Positions 1-8,095 are shown, counted from the first letter of the stretch. The stretch: 14,835 nucleotides of DNA from Opitutales bacterium (GCA_017633865.1 JAGBOM010000011.1:1-14835); one strand, 5' to 3'. Numbers and translations: made by a program. The notes: generated by a model not told the origin, from the sequence alone.

Positions 1-2591
1 AGAGAATTTATCCAATCTTCAATATCTTTTATATCATCGGATTCGTCCATGATGTTTTCTGCGCCAAGCCTCAACTGCCTAAATTCGTTCTCCATATTAG
101 TCGGGAAAATCGCGGGGTCGTCGGTATTTACGCATACATTTATTATATTTTTTCTTATTTTGCTTTGGTTGAATTTTTTGTGCAGCCAACTTCTAACAGG
201 GGGATTCCATCTGAATATGGGATGTTCTTCTATGGATTTAAAACCGCCTATATAAATATTTGACGACGGGCAAACCTCCAAAATTATTCCTTTTTCGGCA
301 TACTCGTTTATTTTCGAATCCTGAACGGCGCGTATGGCGTTTGTATATGTTTTTAGAACTATTTCTTCGTTAAAAATTTCGTCCCGCAATGTTTCGTTAT
401 CGTTTTTCAAGCAGATGTATTCGTTGGCTTTTTTGAAAAAGCTTTGATTGTTATTATAATAATAGAAGATTTTTGCCTCTAATCTAACGTCGTTTTCATC
501 AAATTTTTTCTCTATATCCGGGACTAATTCAAATAAATCGGTATTTCGCAGTTGGGCTGCGCGGTCTTTGTTGCTGATTTTTTCCCATATCAGAGGACAG
601 TTGCGCCTCAGCTTCCATGCCTCAAATAGAACATTTATATCTATGTCGCTTGATTTAGGCATTCCAATGTAGAGCTCTTGCGCTATTTTTTTCGATGTTT
701 TTTCGCACCACATCGCAAAAGGCAAAAACTCGGAAAGCCCGGATTTTACGATTTGCGCATGCAGCCAAACAAGATTGTCGAGATAGTTTATTTTTGAAAC
801 GCGAATCACTCTTTTTTTTGAATACCACTTCTCCGGATTCACACCCAACGCCAATGCGTGCGAGATTCTGTCGTTTTCGCCATAGGATAGAAAGTTTACG
901 GTTTCGTCTATTCTGCGAAGCCCCGTAGCGATATCCTCAAAATCTTCGCCGCTGTGGAACAATTTTTTGAGCGGATATAATTCGGGCATGCGTTTTGCCG
1001 AATCGGCGCGCGATTTTTGAGCCCGCTGCATTTTTGCGAGGCGCCGAAGATATGGCGCATATACTTCGGGGGGGACGTCTTCTTCGTTGCCGGCGGCGTC
1101 AATTCCCGTAATGGCGCGCATAAGGTCTATTTTTTCGCGGTGTTGGGGCGCGCTATAGATTGTTCCATTTTTGATTTTTTCCGCAGCGCTTTCGGCGGGG
1201 ATCAAGGATTTCGTAGACCCCGCAAATTTTAAAAAATCATTGCAGAACGAGGCAAGAGCCTTGCGCTTTTTCTTTTCGAGGAAATTTTTGGATTTTCTGC
1301 GCGGTTTTTTCACGTAGTGATAGACAATGGAAAATTTTATGGAATCTCTGTCGATGCCCCTTTCGCCGCAAAATTTGTCTATTTCGTCCTTAGTTCTCCT
1401 GAAAATCAAAGGAATTTCTTTTTCCGGATTTTTTAAGCCGATTCTGAACTGTAAATTTTTTATCCCCGAATTTAAGACGCATCTCAGATCTTTTACCAAT
1501 GGGTTTCCGGAGCCCATTTTTCGCACATGCGATGAAAAGTATTTTGTAAAAAATTCCAATCCCGTGCAGGCCGACATAACCGAATAGCTCCGAATTAGAT
1601 TTATTTGGTTTATCAGCATAAGCGATAGGGGCGAATCTTCGGAATTTGCGTCGCCGCCGAATATTTTTCCCCACAAAAACATTAGAAAGTAAAAAAGGCT
1701 CGCCTCGTTTCGGTCGGAATAATATCTTACAGCTTCAGACAGCGGAAAATCAGCGCGGCAGCCTGTTTTTTTTAGCGCGCTTAACGAATAGGAATTTAAT
1801 ATTTTATTAGTTGAATTGCCGAAAGAATATATGTCCCGCATTATGCGGTTTTTTTCCGTCTCAAAACTATCCTGTGTATTTTTTTCGGAATCGGCATTTA
1901 TATGCTTCCAAATAAGGTATCTCGCACAGTTCCCGAAAATGTTGAGCATTTCAGACGGGGTTCCCCAAAGGTTTATATCGCGATCGGCGTCGGGTGGATA
2001 TATAGCATCTTTTGATAACGTTGCGCCGTCCATGCAGTCCATTATACATTCGACGCTTGGGTATGCTCCGTTTATATGTATATGATTTTCCGAGTGTTGT
2101 GGGGATTTGTCGCACGAAATGCCCATGTGGTCGAGATTCAACACTATCCGATTTAAAAGAGGTTTCGAAAACAGGGGCGTGTTTAATTTGTCCCATAGCC
2201 ATAGCGAAATAAAACAATATGGGTGGAAATCCCTGGCAAATACGGCTAATTCGCCTCGAGATTATTGTTTGCACACAATATTTGCGCCGTCGACTTCCCA
2301 AAAGTGCTCAAAACTTTTTAAGAGGGGGTCTTTGTTTATAATCGAATAATTGCCGGAAAAATACTTCTTGGAGGGGCTGTTTATATCGAAAGTCCCCGAC
2401 AGTTCGGAATATCTTGCCGAATTGTTCCCTTCCGCAATCAAGACCCTTTCAAATATTTCATTTAAATGCTTATTTGAAAGCGTATCGATTTTAAATCCGC
2501 CGCTAAAAACGCAATCAAACAGATGCCGAGCCATTTGTGCGCTTCGGAGCACGGGCAGCAGCTCAAATTCAAACAAACTTCTTTGATACAT
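1..2591 (-). pseudogene. rdrB: RADAR adenosine deaminase-like subunit RdrB, interrupted by one in-frame TAA and cut by the left edge
   Basis: RdrB is the deaminase of the RADAR phage-defence system; in published systems it forms a shell with RdrA and converts adenosine to inosine in RNA or ATP. The frame runs from an ATG at 2589-2591 to the window edge (863 codons) and is broken only by a TAA at codon 110. Beyond it every adenosine-deaminase motif is present: metal-binding HIH followed by NGA (codons 170-172), HSGE (546-549, like HAGE of ADA), RISHA (575-579, like RIGHG), EVCPSSN (772-778), HP (790) and the metal/catalytic Asp pair in NTDDP (824-825). Probably only a few dozen C-terminal residues are missing. 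The ATG lies 8 bases after the rdrA stop with no clear Shine-Dalgarno site, which suggests translational coupling. TAA is also the stop codon of rdrA, so recoding is unlikely: either a recent nonsense mutation or a sequence error. An in-frame ATG at 2124-2126 could restart just before the HIH motif. The family call is firm; the functional state is unknown. Confidence 0.85.
2262..2264 (-). other. Premature TAA codon inside rdrB
   Basis: On the minus strand the codons read GTG TGC AAA CAA TAA TCT CGA GGC, and the frame then stays open for 753 codons to the window edge. Homologous-looking sequence continues immediately (ARDFHPYCFISLWLWDKL), with no frame change on either side. A C-to-T change from CAA would be enough to create the stop. 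Confidence 0.9.
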
Positions 2592-2599
2592 GGAATGTT

Positions 2600-5134
2600 T
2601 TATTTTAAGCGTCCGACCGTAGCTTCATATACTGGATCGCCGAGCAGTTTTCGAGTATCGTTTTCCCAATCTTTGGGGAAAGGCATAACATCTTTGAGTT
2701 TTTTGAACTCTTTCGATGTGCGTATTTCTTTTATTAATTTTGTATCGTCGTTTATATATTTCTTTAATGTTGTCACATAGTTTGTGAAATCCATTCTAAT
2801 TCGCCTTTTTAACAGCGCTTCGGCAATTAAATTTGTTGTATATTCATTTTTTAATTTAAAAATTAAGATTTTTTCGGGGAAAGTCTGAATTTTTTTGCCT
2901 TTTAACCCGAATATTTCAAGCAAACGCTTAAGGAAATCTAATAACAAATTATTTGTGTACTCTTCTTTTGATACCGGCTGGGGCAAATCGCTCTTTTTTT
3001 CAGAACCTGAGTTTTTGTTCAGGAACTTTTGCAGGCACTCAACAATCTTATCCGTTTCTTCGTTCCCTAAATCTTCATATTTCCAATCGCTAATATTCCA
3101 TTTGAAAGCCATATCTTTTTGTTGTAATTCGGCTATATCTGCCGTACTTATACAGAGATTGTTTTGGGAGTACCTTTTGCTTTGTGTAGTTGAAAAGGCA
3201 AAGGCATTCACATAAACTATTATCAATTTCTTTGCAAATTCCGCGAACAAATATTTCACGTTTTTCTTCTTCATTTCGGAAAGAATTGCGTCGATATTTT
3301 CTTTGAATTTTGCATACAAACAATAGATGAACGACGCGGAACAGTCGGCTTGCTCAAAGCTTCCCAATTCTTCTATAAACAATGTTTTATTTGTTAGATC
3401 GTACTTGATTCTTTCGTAATCGTCTGCCCGTTTTTCATCATCATCGTTTATTCCCAACTCGCTATAATCTATATGGTCGTTTTGGAATATCTTATTGTCG
3501 AATCCGAATGAATACTTATTGTTATCATTCTGAATGTCTGATGGCGAAAACAATTTGGCTGTAATCCACAGGAAAAATTTATCAGGAGAAACAAAAATAC
3601 TTGAACCGTTCGGAATATCTGCTTCAAATGTTATTATGTAAAACAATTTTTCAAGATTGTTAGAAGGTTTTTTGAATTTCTTTTTATTTATGCTGGAGCC
3701 TTTTGAGCTTGGTTTTGGATAATAGGCAACTAATTTGTTTCGCGTATTGGGGAGAGGAAAATATTCTTGAATGTCGGCGCCTTGGGCAAAGCGCTTTAAG
3801 CTGAACTTGTCTTCGGATTTTTTGAGTTCATCCTCTATTGTGCTTTCGTCGCCGTAAGCAATACAGTTTGCCCTCGCAAAGTCAAATAGAACTCTGTCGG
3901 TAGAATTTCCGCCATATTCGTAAAAATCCATAATCCGCTTGTTCATCAATGTAAAATTAACTTTGTCTTTGGCAAAGGCATCTTTTACTTGATATAAGAA
4001 CTGAAGCAGCTCTCTTAAATTATTTAAAGGTATCGGCGCGTTTTCATCGGCAAAAACGTTATTGTTAACGGCGGAATATCCGCAATATAAGTTAAAATTC
4101 TTTTTTATAAACTTTATGACATCCGAAATGGATTTGCCGTCCCAAGGGTGGTCTTCCCCTATTTTTATCTTGATATTTTCTTTTTTTATGTCGCGAACGT
4201 TCATTAACCTTATTCTTCTATTTCGCGGCAAAACCTTTTCCAAATATCTATCGCTCAAGTTATAGCTTTTGGACATGAAATACATGTTTTCATCCGCGTC
4301 ATAAACATTATCATCATTGCCAAGGCTCCGATCCCTTTGGGCATATATATTCCGAATCTTCTCATCGTCGATTTTTTCGTTGTGCGTCATTTGGCGGAAA
4401 AACTCGACGGTGAATATCTGATGGTACATTTCAATGTCGCCGGAAATAACGGGAACAATATATGGGGTTGCCAGGTATTTTCTGATTTTTTCAATAATTT
4501 CGAACCCGTGCACAAAAGACATATCGATGTCGTCAATCGGCAAAATGAGGAATGGACAATCCAATGCGACCACCGCTTCCTTCATTAAATCGTGTATTCC
4601 GATTTCAAGATTTAACGCGTTTTGCTCGTCTAAGATATTGTCTAGCCCCGTAGATTGTTTTGAATTGCATATAGCTTCGCTAAGCTCCGCCACTTCGGCA
4701 AGTTTATTAAAAAATTCTTTTGCCAAGTCGCCGTCTTTGGAATTCGGACAATTTGATTCGCGTTTTTTTACCGTGTCAGCTACTCTGCCCAAAACAATCG
4801 AAAGGAAATTGTCGTTATCGTGAATAAGCGTTGGATCTATGATGTCCAATATATAAGGTTTTTTATCCGGTTCGCATTGGATGGCGTTTTCTATATTCAA
4901 AAGGAATGTCGTTTTCCCGCTTCCTCTCGCTCCGGATATGAATATGGAATTGTGCCCGCGTAGGGCATGGAATTTTGTTTTTCCGCATGCCGCTTTTACT
5001 TTGTCGAGATGCTCTTTTATTATCCCGGACAAACGTGAATACGCGGCATTCTGCAATATATTTGAGGTTTCTTTAAAAACCTCCGGATTTAGGCTTTTGC
5101 CTAGGTCTATTGTAATTTCGTTATTTCTTCTCAT
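2600..5134 (-). CDS. rdrA: RADAR P-loop ATPase RdrA
   Basis: This 844-residue protein is the ATPase subunit of the RADAR anti-phage system, in which RdrA rings dock onto the RdrB deaminase shell in the cytoplasm. It has a Walker A motif GARGSGKTT at residues 68-76, preceded by the hydrophobic strand SIFIS. The Walker B stretch FLILPIDDID is at 195-204, a sensor-1-like strand VPVISGD at 227-233, and a basic YLEKVLPRNRRIRL segment near 297-310 that may be the sensor-2/arginine-finger region. The long C-terminal part (about 310-844) has no motif I recognise. Length and the rdrA-rdrB order match known RADAR loci. The next gene starts 8 bases downstream and carries deaminase motifs, which fixes the assignment. 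No signal peptide or membrane segment is evident. The ATG at 5132-5134 has only a weak AGAAAG upstream. The gene is AT-rich compared with the secretin operon, which fits horizontal acquisition. No RdrC or RdrD accessory gene is seen. Confidence 0.88.
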   Translation of the reverse strand: MRRNNEITIDLGKSLNPEVFKETSNILQNAAYSRLSGIIKEHLDKVKAACGKTKFHALRGHNSIFISGARGSGKTTFLLNIENAIQCEPDKKPYILDIIDPTLIHDNDNFLSIVLGRVADTVKKRESNCPNSKDGDLAKEFFNKLAEVAELSEAICNSKQSTGLDNILDEQNALNLEIGIHDLMKEAVVALDCPFLILPIDDIDMSFVHGFEIIEKIRKYLATPYIVPVISGDIEMYHQIFTVEFFRQMTHNEKIDDEKIRNIYAQRDRSLGNDDNVYDADENMYFMSKSYNLSDRYLEKVLPRNRRIRLMNVRDIKKENIKIKIGEDHPWDGKSISDVIKFIKKNFNLYCGYSAVNNNVFADENAPIPLNNLRELLQFLYQVKDAFAKDKVNFTLMNKRIMDFYEYGGNSTDRVLFDFARANCIAYGDESTIEDELKKSEDKFSLKRFAQGADIQEYFPLPNTRNKLVAYYPKPSSKGSSINKKKFKKPSNNLEKLFYIITFEADIPNGSSIFVSPDKFFLWITAKLFSPSDIQNDNNKYSFGFDNKIFQNDHIDYSELGINDDDEKRADDYERIKYDLTNKTLFIEELGSFEQADCSASFIYCLYAKFKENIDAILSEMKKKNVKYLFAEFAKKLIIVYVNAFAFSTTQSKRYSQNNLCISTADIAELQQKDMAFKWNISDWKYEDLGNEETDKIVECLQKFLNKNSGSEKKSDLPQPVSKEEYTNNLLLDFLKRLLEIFGLKGKKIQTFPEKILIFKLKNEYTTNLIAEALLKRRIRMDFTNYVTTLKKYINDDTKLIKEIRTSKEFKKLKDVMPFPKDWENDTRKLLGDPVYEATVGRLK

Positions 5135-5155
5135 AATACAAAATCTTTCTTTTAG

Positions 5156-5186
5156 ATATTATTCGATTTGGTGTATTGATTGTCAA
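5156..5186 (-). promoter_or_regulatory. Putative sigma-70-type promoter for rdrA
   Basis: The minus strand has a perfect TTGACA (5186-5181) and a TAATAT (5161-5156) separated by 19 bases, which is longer than the usual 17. Transcription would start about 15 bases before the rdrA ATG. The reading is from sequence only. Confidence 0.45.
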
Positions 5187-5201
5187 GATATAATTATATC
5201 T
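5186..5201. promoter_or_regulatory. 16-bp perfect palindrome abutting the rdrA -35 element
   Basis: AGATATAATTATATCT is a perfect inverted repeat that overlaps the first base of the TTGACA box. A half-site AGATAT recurs at 5154-5159 over the -10 box. This is the layout expected of a repressor or activator operator, but AT-rich DNA produces such palindromes by chance more easily than balanced DNA does. Confidence 0.35.
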
Positions 5202-5636
5202 AAAAATAAATATACTATAACTCCAATATCCTTTAAAATATCTTAATCTCAAATTTATTATTTTATGCGGCGTAGTTATTGCGATATTTTTTTAGAGATA
5301 GTATGCTTGTTTTGGCCCCCAATAGCTTGCCAAAGCTAATAGACCCATATATTAAGATATTACTATTCAATTTGTTGCCGATGGAGTGTAATATCTACAA
5401 TATATATACTGAAATTTTGTTTGATATGTTATCGAAAGAAGGGTAAGGGCTATTGTGCAGTTTGATAATTTTCCTATCCCAATGTTTCAGTATCCGCGTT
5501 AGCAGAGGTAGGCAAATCTATTTCAAGTATGAATATAAAGTTTCCATATTTTCGGGTTTTTTATTGCGAACAAGAACGGGGTTCTTTTGTTTAATAAGAT
5601 TAAAATCTTTGGGATATATCGCCGAAATCGGATTGC
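5202..5636. other. AT-rich stretch without a credible gene; probable decayed DNA
   Basis: No frame on either strand gives a convincing protein. On the minus strand the frame of the neighbouring Rhs fragment stays open for 36 codons past its stop (KDFNLIKQKNPVLVRN is part of it). A second frame gives a protein-like run containing LEIDLPTSANADTETLG (about 5493-5543) before a stop. These may be remains of an Rhs tip or immunity gene, but I cannot identify them. A small hairpin, TAGCTT-GCCA-AAGCTA, lies at 5323-5338 without a T-run, so it is not a convincing terminator. Confidence 0.5.
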
Positions 5637-5956
5637 CTATGTTTCGTAAATTATCCTTGCCATGGGGCGCGCAAAGCTATTGTCGCTTTTCTTTACCGCA
5701 AGAGAAATTTCCGCTATCTTGCGGTTGTGGCTATCGTAGACCGTGTTCCACTGGTTGTTGTTCGCATCTTTGCGCCCCGTAAGGTTGCCATTTTTATCGT
5801 AACATATTCCTCCGTCAGGATTTTATTCGCATTTGAAGCGTCGTTAAGGCCGCTCGGGAATCTCGTTTTTATCTTGTGGCCGGCGAGGTCGTACTCGTGG
5901 ATGGTCGTGTTGCCCACCTCGTCGGTCTCGGAGAGCAAAAGCACGGCGTTGAATTT
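5637..5956 (-). pseudogene. Frameshifted fragment of an Rhs/YD-repeat gene
   Basis: Two minus-strand frames together encode typical YD repeats. The first frame (5956 to about 5804) reads TDEVGNTTIHEYDLAGHKIK and then FPSGLNDASNANKILTEEYV. A one-base loss near 5799-5803 moves the reading into the next frame, which continues YDKNGNLTGRKDANNNQWN, TVYDSHNRKIAEISLAV and then a TAG at 5637-5639. There is no start region: a TAA at 5957-5959 closes the first frame, so no signal peptide or N-terminal domain survives. The GC-rich codon choice here resembles the large Rhs-like gene at the right end rather than the neighbouring rdrA, so it may be a displaced piece of a paralogue. It lies just downstream of the YadA-head-like gene on the same strand. 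I treat it as a non-functional remnant. Confidence 0.8.
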
Positions 5957-5984
5957 TTACAAAAATTGTGTTTAAAAGCCTATT

Positions 5985-7118
5985 TTAGTTTGTCGGGCGT
6001 CCAAATTCACCCATCGGTATTCCTCCCGATCCTACTGTTGTTATAAATTTTTGGGCTTTAACCTCTCCCGCGACTTCGGTATTCCCGTTTCGTCTAACTG
6101 TAAAGGCATTCGATCTGGACGCATTTGATGTCCCATTCCCCACAACAAAAACCGGATCCGTATCTTCAAGCGAATTAAGAGGGTCCGCCCAATTCTCCAA
6201 ATTATTGGATTCCGAAAGGTTGTAGCGCCCTATTACAAGCGAATATGCAAATTCCGTTTTCAACCCTTCTCCTATCAAATATGAAGCGGGGACTGTCGTT
6301 ATATTGCCTTTGCCGAAAGAAAAAATATTATCTATATAATTGTTTTCATAGTTGTAATCGAACGATGGAACGATGCTTAGATTTGTACCCATCATGAATG
6401 TATTTCTCGGCCTATAATATTTGTCGTTATCGATATTCATCGTCCCCATGAAAAATGACGAACTTGCGCCAGCATAATTAGCCGTTATAGCGCCGAATAA
6501 GATGGAATCGCTAACATTATATATGCTAGTATTATTTAACATGGCAATGCTGTTATTGAGATAGCTTATACTACTTGAGTTTGAGGAACATATTATAGAT
6601 CTATATGCGGAAGATATAAAGCCTCCGCCCAATGCAATAGAATCTGTAAGATCGCCGACGGTTGAATTGCCGGCAATAATGGATTTATTTGAACTATAGC
6701 AGCTTGCCGTTCCCATCAAAATGGAATTTTCGCCGTATAAATAGCCGTTGCCCATTAATATTGACGAAGTGCTGCTAGAATATCCATTGCCCATTAGTAT
6801 TGAATTGATAGCGCCTGAGAAATAGCCGCTTCCCATTAAAATGGATTTAGTGGAGCTGGACCATCCTCCAGGACAACCTAAAAAAATGTTGCCAGCTCCA
6901 TAACCAGAATACCCATAATAAGTATCCTCATCAAAAGATGACGCGGGCAAAAAGATATTTTTACCAACAACCAATATCCCTTCGTCAATATTAGTGGTTG
7001 TTGCGTCGTCTAAAACCTTGACATTGCTTTGGAATATCGTAGTGGACGGCGTATAATCCGCGTACAAAGACAAATTGAACAACACTGCTAAACAGGATGA
7101 TAATATTGCTTTTTTCAT
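5985..7118 (-). CDS. Exported protein with YadA-head-like SI(L/A)MG repeats
   Basis: This 377-residue protein starts with a Sec signal peptide (MKKAILSSCLAVLFNLSLYA, cleavage probably after residue 20). Residues about 92-210 contain repeats with the pattern S-I-(L/I/A)-(M/A/L)-G at 92, 106, 119, 132, 146, 160, 174, 190 and 205, a period of 13-16 residues. This is the signature of the left-handed beta-roll heads of trimeric autotransporters such as YadA. The C-terminal part contains SNAFTVRRNGNTEVAGEVKA (335-354), a motif familiar from trimeric adhesins and phage tail-fibre-like proteins. No YadA membrane-anchor barrel is present, so how it is held at the surface is unclear. Serine, asparagine and glycine dominate. 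An AAAGGA ribosome-binding site sits 7 bases before the ATG. The gene follows the coiled-coil gene by 57 bp on the same strand and may share its transcript. An adhesin or fibre-like surface role is an inference. Confidence 0.75.
   Translation of the reverse strand: MKKAILSSCLAVLFNLSLYADYTPSTTIFQSNVKVLDDATTTNIDEGILVVGKNIFLPASSFDEDTYYGYSGYGAGNIFLGCPGGWSSSTKSILMGSGYFSGAINSILMGNGYSSSTSSILMGNGYLYGENSILMGTASCYSSNKSIIAGNSTVGDLTDSIALGGGFISSAYRSIICSSNSSSISYLNNSIAMLNNTSIYNVSDSILFGAITANYAGASSSFFMGTMNIDNDKYYRPRNTFMMGTNLSIVPSFDYNYENNYIDNIFSFGKGNITTVPASYLIGEGLKTEFAYSLVIGRYNLSESNNLENWADPLNSLEDTDPVFVVGNGTSNASRSNAFTVRRNGNTEVAGEVKAQKFITTVGSGGIPMGEFGRPTN
6640..6845 (-). repeat. Tandem imperfect repeats of about 39-42 bp inside the YadA-head-like gene
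   Basis: Five consecutive units, each encoding SI(L/I)MG or SIIAG followed by 8-9 variable residues, are recognisable at the DNA level through the recurring plus-strand string CCCATTA(A/G)(T/A)AT. Such arrays can change copy number by recombination or slippage. Confidence 0.6.
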
Positions 7119-7124
7119 TTTTAG

Positions 7125-7131
7125 TCCTTTG
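7125..7131 (-). promoter_or_regulatory. Ribosome-binding site of the YadA-head-like gene
   Basis: The minus strand reads CAAAGGA, 6 bases before the ATG at 7116-7118. This supports that start. It is one of the few clear Shine-Dalgarno sites in the window. Confidence 0.6.
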
Positions 7132-7175
7132 TTTGATTTTATATTTTTTTAAATTCAATTTGTTTTATGAAATAA

Positions 7176-7943
7176 TTACATCCGTTTTTCATTCGGATTC
7201 TCCAAGAGAATTCTCTCTGTAATTTTTATTTGGCGGTTTAGGGATTCGATTAATTCTTTTCGCTTAGTTTTCCCGTCCTTCATCTTTTCAAAAAAAATGT
7301 TAATTTGGCTGCCTTCGGAGTTTAAATCGCGCAGGCGCGCCTGCATGGCTATTAAATCACCGCGCAGATTCAGATTCCTAAGCCGTTGGTTTAATTCGCG
7401 CATTCGCTTTCCCGCAGCGGATTTATCCCATTTTTCAAGAGCGTTTAGGCGCTCTTTGTCCGTATGGCCGGAATAATCCTTTTCAAGTTTTAAACGCTCT
7501 AAAAGCAATGGCTTTAAAGATGTTAATATTTCGGCTTTTTCCCCTTCGCCGGGGGCGATTTTATCGGGATACCCGTTTCTTTCGGGAGATCCCGAATTCC
7601 CGGATTCGTTTTCCAAAAAGGAAATTGCGGTTGAAAGCGATTCTATGCGCGCGTTCTTATCCATCGTTTCCCTAGCATCTTTGGATGCGGGAGGCGGGAG
7701 GCGCCCAGATTTTATTTCATTCTCCGCAAATTCGCTAAATTTTTTTGCGCGGGCTAGCGGGTCCAAATCCTGCAGCGAAGCGTTAAGGGCGATTCTTTCC
7801 CCGCTTAATTTTTCAAGCTGTTCGGCTGTATAATTTAAAGGGGGCCTGGCGCCGGATTCCTTTACGCCGCCGGAATTTTTTTCGGCCGCCAAGCCTTGCA
7901 GGCAGAGCAATGGAATAGAAAACGTGATAAATAATTTGCGCAT
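7176..7943 (-). CDS. Exported helical/coiled-coil protein of unknown function
   Basis: The 255-residue product begins with a signal peptide (MRKLFITFSIPLLCLQGLAA), so it is probably periplasmic or otherwise exported. There is no lipobox cysteine at the cleavage site and no further membrane segment. The mature part is highly charged and mostly helical in character. Residues 138-250, rich in Leu, Lys, Arg and Glu, have the heptad-like spacing of a coiled coil. Residues 110-135 form a Gly/Ser/Pro linker. I recognise no enzyme motif. It is divergent from the secretin operon across 152 bp and is followed 57 bp later by the YadA-head-like gene. A structural or chaperone-like role with its neighbours is possible but unsupported. 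The start is fixed by the signal peptide; no strong Shine-Dalgarno site precedes it. Confidence 0.65.
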   Translation of the reverse strand: MRKLFITFSIPLLCLQGLAAEKNSGGVKESGARPPLNYTAEQLEKLSGERIALNASLQDLDPLARAKKFSEFAENEIKSGRLPPPASKDARETMDKNARIESLSTAISFLENESGNSGSPERNGYPDKIAPGEGEKAEILTSLKPLLLERLKLEKDYSGHTDKERLNALEKWDKSAAGKRMRELNQRLRNLNLRGDLIAMQARLRDLNSEGSQINIFFEKMKDGKTKRKELIESLNRQIKITERILLENPNEKRM

Positions 7944-7960
7944 ATCAATTAAACATTGAT
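7944..7960. promoter_or_regulatory. Inverted repeat in the leader of the coiled-coil gene
   Basis: ATCAAT-TAAAC-ATTGAT is a perfect 6-bp inverted repeat with a 5-base centre, ending directly before the ATG at 7941-7943. It could be a small operator or leader hairpin. It is short enough to be chance in this AT-rich intergenic region. Confidence 0.25.
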
Positions 7961-8052
7961 TGGAAATTTAATTAAAAATATTCTAGTGTAAAGCTTTTTT
8001 TATTGCATAATTTAAAAAATATTTATGTTCGTATAAATATTTTAAAAATTTA

Positions 8053-8082
8053 TTGACATCTAATATATCTTTGAATTATTTA
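8053..8082 (+). promoter_or_regulatory. Putative promoter of the secretin/Rhs operon
   Basis: A perfect TTGACA (8053-8058) is followed after 18 bases by TATTTA (8077-8082). Transcription would begin very close to the first ATG of the next gene (8096 or 8102), leaving almost no leader. That agrees with the absence of a Shine-Dalgarno site there. Confidence 0.4.
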
Positions 8083-8095
8083 AACTCAAATTTCA

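Noticed and set aside
2262..2264. Stop-codon recoding or an alternative genetic code
   Set aside because: TAA ends rdrA, the 377-residue protein gene and the first operon gene here, and the known recoded amino acids selenocysteine and pyrrolysine use TGA and TAG.
1951..2301. 116-codon minus-strand frame overlapping the rdrB stop, as possible evidence of a frameshift rather than a nonsense codon
   Set aside because: Sequence on both sides of the TAA fits rdrB in the same frame (the FHPYCFISLWLWDKL stretch begins 14 codons later), so no frame change is needed and this frame is a shadow.
5323..5338. Hairpin TAGCTT-GCCA-AAGCTA as a terminator
   Set aside because: The stem is only 6 bp, AT-rich, and no T-run follows on either strand.
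5237..5361. 10-bp inverted repeats AATATCTTAA / TTAAGATATT that could be ends of a small mobile element
   Set aside because: In DNA this AT-rich a 10-bp pair within a few hundred bases is expected by chance, no target duplication flanks it and nothing inside resembles a transposase.
5453..5782. 109-codon plus-strand frame between rdrA and the fibre-like gene
   Set aside because: It overlaps the Rhs fragment in antisense, has a cysteine-rich unstructured product and no ribosome-binding site.
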